DNA of 64,000 nucleotides from JAAFHI01 sp039793685 (GTDB lineage Bacteria > Acidobacteriota > Blastocatellia > Chloracidobacteriales > Chloracidobacteriaceae), in NCBI GenBank assembly GCA_039793685.1, contig JBDRAL010000102.1, positions 1 to 64,000 of the forward strand, read 5' to 3'. The notes under the pieces were generated by a model that made no database searches, had not been told where the DNA came from, and saw only the letters and a program-made list of their open reading frames with translations. The number at the start of each line of letters is the position of its first letter. The first letter of the stretch is position 1. The position numbers and the translations under genes are program-made. Positions 59,996 to 64,000 of this stretch are shown one piece after another.

Positions 59996-61114
59996 TTAAC
60001 GTTCTGTGGGGAGCGATGCCCCGAGTGTGTTGAACGTTCGCCGGACGGCGTTCAGCCCTGGTCGAATCGGGTAGGTGCGGTTGGTGAGCAGAATGTAAAC
60101 CCGGTCGGTGGCCGGGTCAATCCACAGACTCGTTCCGGTGAAGCCGAGATGGCCAAAGGAGCGAGGCGAAAGTTTTTCTCCGGCGGTGGAATTCTTCGTC
60201 GAAGCCAGCATCCAGCCGACCGAGCGCTCCTCGTCGAGGCCGGGTGTGAGCGAGATCGTGAACAGGTTGAGCGTTGAACTGTTGAACAGCCGGCTTCCGG
60301 GTAGAAACTGGCGCGCGATGGTAAAAACATCGGCCACCGGCGCGAACAATCCGGCGTGTCCTGAAATTCCCTCGAAAAAATGTGCGTTGCCGTCGTGAAC
60401 CGCCCCGTGGACGAGCGCCGTTCGCCAGCCGTCGTAGGCCGCGACCTTTTCCTTTTCCTCCGGTGGAAAATCCATGGTCGCGATCATCGTCCGCTCATGG
60501 ACGTTGCCGAGTTCGGTCGCGGCGACGCGGGGAAGAATTTCCGATGAAGGCAAATAGCCGGTGAATTTCAAGCCGAGCGGTGAAGCGATTTCCTTTTGAA
60601 ACAGCGTGTCGAGCCGCGTAGCGGTGAGCGCCTCCAGCAACTTGCCGAGTAGGATGTAGCCGAGGTCGCTGTAGATGACGCGGGTTCCAGCTTTGTACGC
60701 GGGCGCGACGCAGGCGATCACGTCGAGCGCGGCGTCGGGCGCGGGGGCCAGCGCGTAGAACGGTTTCCAAGCGGGAAAGCCCGCCGAATGCGAGACAACC
60801 TGTTTGAGCGTGGCCGCGGCGTACGGCGTATTTTGAAAAACCGGAAGTCGCGCGGCAATCGGTTCATCGAGCGAAAGTTTTTCTTCCTCGATGAACTTCG
60901 CGATCAGGAGTCCCGTGACGAGTGGTTTGGTGAGGGATGCGAGATCGAAAACGGTTTCGGTCGTAGTGGGGGTGACGTCCGGGACGGCGTATCCGAACGC
61001 TCCGGTGGACAAGACCCGATTACCTTCGGCGACCAGCCAGACCGCGCCGTGAAATTCGCCGCTGTTGAAGGATTCTTCGAGAAATGATCGAAGCGCCGCG
61101 TCAGGCAAGGGCAT
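59996..61114 (-). CDS. Beta-lactamase-fold serine hydrolase
   Basis: The 372-residue protein of the class C beta-lactamase/DD-peptidase/esterase fold has catalytic Ser60-x-x-Lys63 in LASLTKP, a Tyr in VIYSDLGY, and FGHLGFTGTSLWIDP near the end (HxG-type third motif). There is no signal peptide, so a cytoplasmic esterase or peptidase is as likely as a wall enzyme. It lies between the SpoIID-like gene and the response regulator, overlapping the latter by 14 bp. Confidence 0.87.
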   Translation of the reverse strand: MPLPDAALRSFLEESFNSGEFHGAVWLVAEGNRVLSTGAFGYAVPDVTPTTTETVFDLASLTKPLVTGLLIAKFIEEEKLSLDEPIAARLPVFQNTPYAAATLKQVVSHSAGFPAWKPFYALAPAPDAALDVIACVAPAYKAGTRVIYSDLGYILLGKLLEALTATRLDTLFQKEIASPLGLKFTGYLPSSEILPRVAATELGNVHERTMIATMDFPPEEKEKVAAYDGWRTALVHGAVHDGNAHFFEGISGHAGLFAPVADVFTIARQFLPGSRLFNSSTLNLFTISLTPGLDEERSVGWMLASTKNSTAGEKLSPRSFGHLGFTGTSLWIDPATDRVYILLTNRTYPIRPGLNAVRRTFNTLGASLPTER

Positions 61115-61466
61115 GCCTGATGACCTCGATGAAGTCGTCCGGGAAGTAGGGCTTGGGAATAAACGCCGCCGCGCCCTGCGCCAGCAATTCCTCGATTTCT
61201 TCTTCTTCGTTGTGGCCGCTCGACAGCACGATTCTCGCCTCGGGGTTCATTCCCTTGATCTTTCGCAGACAGGCTGCGCCGGAGAGATTCGGCATGGTGA
61301 GATCAAGCAGGACAAGGGAAATGTCCTTCATCTGCGCCCCGTAAACCTCGACGGCCTGTTGCCCGTCTTCTACCAGCAGGACGGAATAGCCTGCATCGGT
61401 CAGTATTTCTTCGACAAGACCGCGAATGAGCGGTTCGTCGTCGGCCACGAGAATCGAATGGGGCAT
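61101..61466 (-). CDS. Single-domain response regulator
   Basis: The 121-residue CheY-like receiver has acidic pair Asp9/Asp10, phospho-acceptor Asp55 in LVLLDLTMP, the Ser/Thr switch in VLSSGHN, and Lys105 in FIPKPYF. No output domain is present. No histidine kinase gene is adjacent. It lies upstream of the serine-hydrolase gene and overlaps it by 14 bp, so they are probably one transcript. The divergent gap of 180 bp to the permease gene should hold promoters. Confidence 0.92.
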   Translation of the reverse strand: MPHSILVADDEPLIRGLVEEILTDAGYSVLLVEDGQQAVEVYGAQMKDISLVLLDLTMPNLSGAACLRKIKGMNPEARIVLSSGHNEEEEIEELLAQGAAAFIPKPYFPDDFIEVIRHALA

Positions 61467-61646
61467 GACGGCTTGACCTGAATTTTTGGGGATAAACTCC
61501 GCCGAGTATACACGGTGAGGGGGCGACGGCCAATCCGGGACGGCAGTTGGGAAAAACGGGGAGCATTTCGAGAACGGACGACGTATGTTTCGGATGCGAC
61601 GGTAGAAAAAACAACAACGTTCTTCCTGAACGGAAAGTCGGTCGCC

Positions 61647-62873
<1,227 letters not shown>

Positions 62874-62875
62874 AA

Positions 62876-62959
62876 CCCTCGCTGACGCTCGGGGTTCCAT
62901 ACCGGTGGCCAAATGGTGATTCCCGGCAAACGGTATGGAATCCCGACCGTGAGGGAGGG
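62876..62959. repeat. Imperfect 29-bp palindrome after the MacB-like gene
   Basis: Arms 62876-62904 and 62931-62959 pair at about 24 of 29 positions, including a perfect TTCCATACCG with CGGTATGGAA next to a 26-base loop. It follows the permease stop by two bases, so it may also act as a terminator, but no U-tail is present. A partial copy of one arm (CCCGACCGTGAGGG type) is seen near 26641-26660. Confidence 0.7.
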
Positions 62960-63033
62960 CCGGGCGTGGGACAATCCTCAAAGTAAAACAGCCTCATTCC
63001 GTTCGCGGCGGGTTTGCGGTACAAAGCGGATTC

Positions 63034-64000
63034 ATGGAAAACATTCTGCAACCCGAAGACCTCCGCCCGGTCTCCGACCTCGCGTTCGCCGCCCTCGACG
63101 AACTCGACCGCATTCTGCTCGGAAGACCTGAACTCCACCGTCTCGTGTTCGTCGGCATCGTCAGCCGCGGCCACATTCTCCTCGAAGGTCTGCCCGGCGT
63201 GGGCAAGACCGCGCTCGTCCGGGCGCTCGGGCAACTGCTCGGCCTCGAATTCAAGCGCGTGCAGTTCACCCCCGACCTCATGCCGGGCGACATTCTCGGC
63301 TCGCACATCCTTCAGGAAAACGCCTCGGGCGTGCGTGAACTGACGTTCCATCCGGGACCGATCTTCACCAACATCATGCTTGCCGACGAAATCAACCGCG
63401 CCTCGCCGAAAACCCAGTCGGCGCTGCTCGAAGCCATGCAGGAACAGTCGGTGACGCTGCTCGGCAACACGCGGCGGCTGCCCGATCCGTTCTTCGTCCT
63501 CGCTTCGCAGAACCCCATCGAACTTGAAGGAACGTACCCGCTGCCCGAAGCGCAGCTCGACCGCTTTCTGTTCAAGCTGAACGTGACCGGCGCGGACGTG
63601 GAATCCCTCGAACGCATCATCGGGACGCGGCGGCGCGGCGAAGCGCCGAATCCGACGCGGACCATCGGCGCGGACGGCCTCGCGAAGATCTTCGCCGCGA
63701 TGGACAAAATCTTTTTGCCGAAACCGGTGTCGAAATACATCGCGCGGCTGGTGGCGGCGACTCATCCGGATTCGCCGGAAGCGCCGGGCATCGTGCGGGA
63801 CTACATCGGGTACGGCGCGTCGCCCCGCGCGGCCATCGCGCTGGCCGAGGCATCGCGCGGATACGCTCTGATTTCGGGCCGTCCGACGGTGGGCTTCGAG
63901 GACGTGAAGGCGGTCGCCGCGCCGGTCATCAATCACCGGCTGGTGTTGAACTACAAGGCCCGCTTCGACGCTGTGGATGCCAATCGGGTCGTGGTCGAAC
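63034..64000 (+). CDS. MoxR-family AAA+ ATPase, 3' end cut by window edge
   Basis: At least 322 residues are seen, open at the right edge. Motifs are Walker A GLPGVGKT (52-59), the MPGDILGSHI region, Walker B IMLADEINRASPKTQSALLEAM, the sensor in FFVLASQNPIELEGTYPLPEAQLDRF and the C-terminal YGASPRAAIALAEASR. MoxR ATPases act as chaperones that load metals or cofactors and often pair with a downstream DUF58 and vWA protein, which would lie just outside the window. The start at 63034 fits the usual length. Confidence 0.92.
   Translation, partial: MENILQPEDLRPVSDLAFAALDELDRILLGRPELHRLVFVGIVSRGHILLEGLPGVGKTALVRALGQLLGLEFKRVQFTPDLMPGDILGSHILQENASGVRELTFHPGPIFTNIMLADEINRASPKTQSALLEAMQEQSVTLLGNTRRLPDPFFVLASQNPIELEGTYPLPEAQLDRFLFKLNVTGADVESLERIIGTRRRGEAPNPTRTIGADGLAKIFAAMDKIFLPKPVSKYIARLVAATHPDSPEAPGIVRDYIGYGASPRAAIALAEASRGYALISGRPTVGFEDVKAVAAPVINHRLVLNYKARFDAVDANRVVVE

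Overview
The window is GC-rich, densely packed bacterial chromosome. It starts inside a phage-derived tail module and continues into ordinary chromosomal genes. The mix suggests a Gram-negative-type bacterium. It includes a TonB-like energy transducer with a Lys/Glu-rich linker, LolC/E- and MacB-type permeases, a SpoIID/SPOR wall protein, a PatA-N/DUF4388 protein, a VIT-vWA secreted protein, a penicillin-acylase family hydrolase, and a zinc ribbon-Ser/Thr kinase-FGE fusion. My best guess is Acidobacteriota (Blastocatellia-like). This is inference from gene style only, because there is no rRNA or other decisive marker here. I saw no tRNA, rRNA, CRISPR array, integrase or transposase.

Layout. 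1-6919 (+): end of a tailed-phage, prophage or GTA-like structural operon: tape measure, gpL/DUF2163-like hub protein, tail-tip protein, two tandem paralogues with Ig-like starts, and a DUF2793 tail fibre. The genes are joined mostly by ATGA overlaps. 7-19.6 kb: lipid N-methyltransferase, an exported protein, a pcrA-PAP2-membrane protein run, serA, the kinase-FGE protein, a large palindromic element beside a small AT-rich gene, a SAM hydrolase and a TonB-like protein. 19.6-26.6 kb: an ABC-2 export operon, a NudB-FolP folate fusion, an AT-rich lipase insert, a CPBP protease and gpsA. 26.7-31 kb (-): VIT-vWA gene followed directly by a nuclease/phosphatase (EEP) gene, a small unknown gene and a SUKH immunity-like gene. 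31-42.4 kb (-): DUF4388, cutA, holA, a 42-residue membrane peptide, a GT39-type glycosyltransferase, E2 and E1-beta of a 2-oxoacid dehydrogenase, a pentapeptide protein, holB, an FxLYD-like protein and hemD. 42.7-52.8 kb: threonine dehydratase, a coiled-coil protein, penicillin acylase, a second membrane glycosyltransferase, an SPFH protein, a LolC/E permease and an unknown 239-residue protein. 52.8-57.6 kb (-): an envelope glycan cluster (GT2, polytopic protein, epimerase, methyltransferase). 57.6-64 kb: SpoIID-like protein, serine hydrolase, response regulator, MacB-like permease and a MoxR ATPase cut by the right edge.

The most striking non-genic signal is a family of heptanucleotide tandem repeats. 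At least ten sites between about 33 and 60 kb carry different 7-bp units, mostly in blocks of exactly four units (28 bp) or eight (56 bp). Many sit in short intergenic gaps, often as facing inverted pairs, and two lie inside open reading frames. Separate long hairpin elements occur at 9.2, 16.8 and 62.9 kb. The best candidate for an undescribed multi-gene system is the EEP nuclease/phosphatase, 146-residue protein and SUKH protein at 26.7-28.5 kb.
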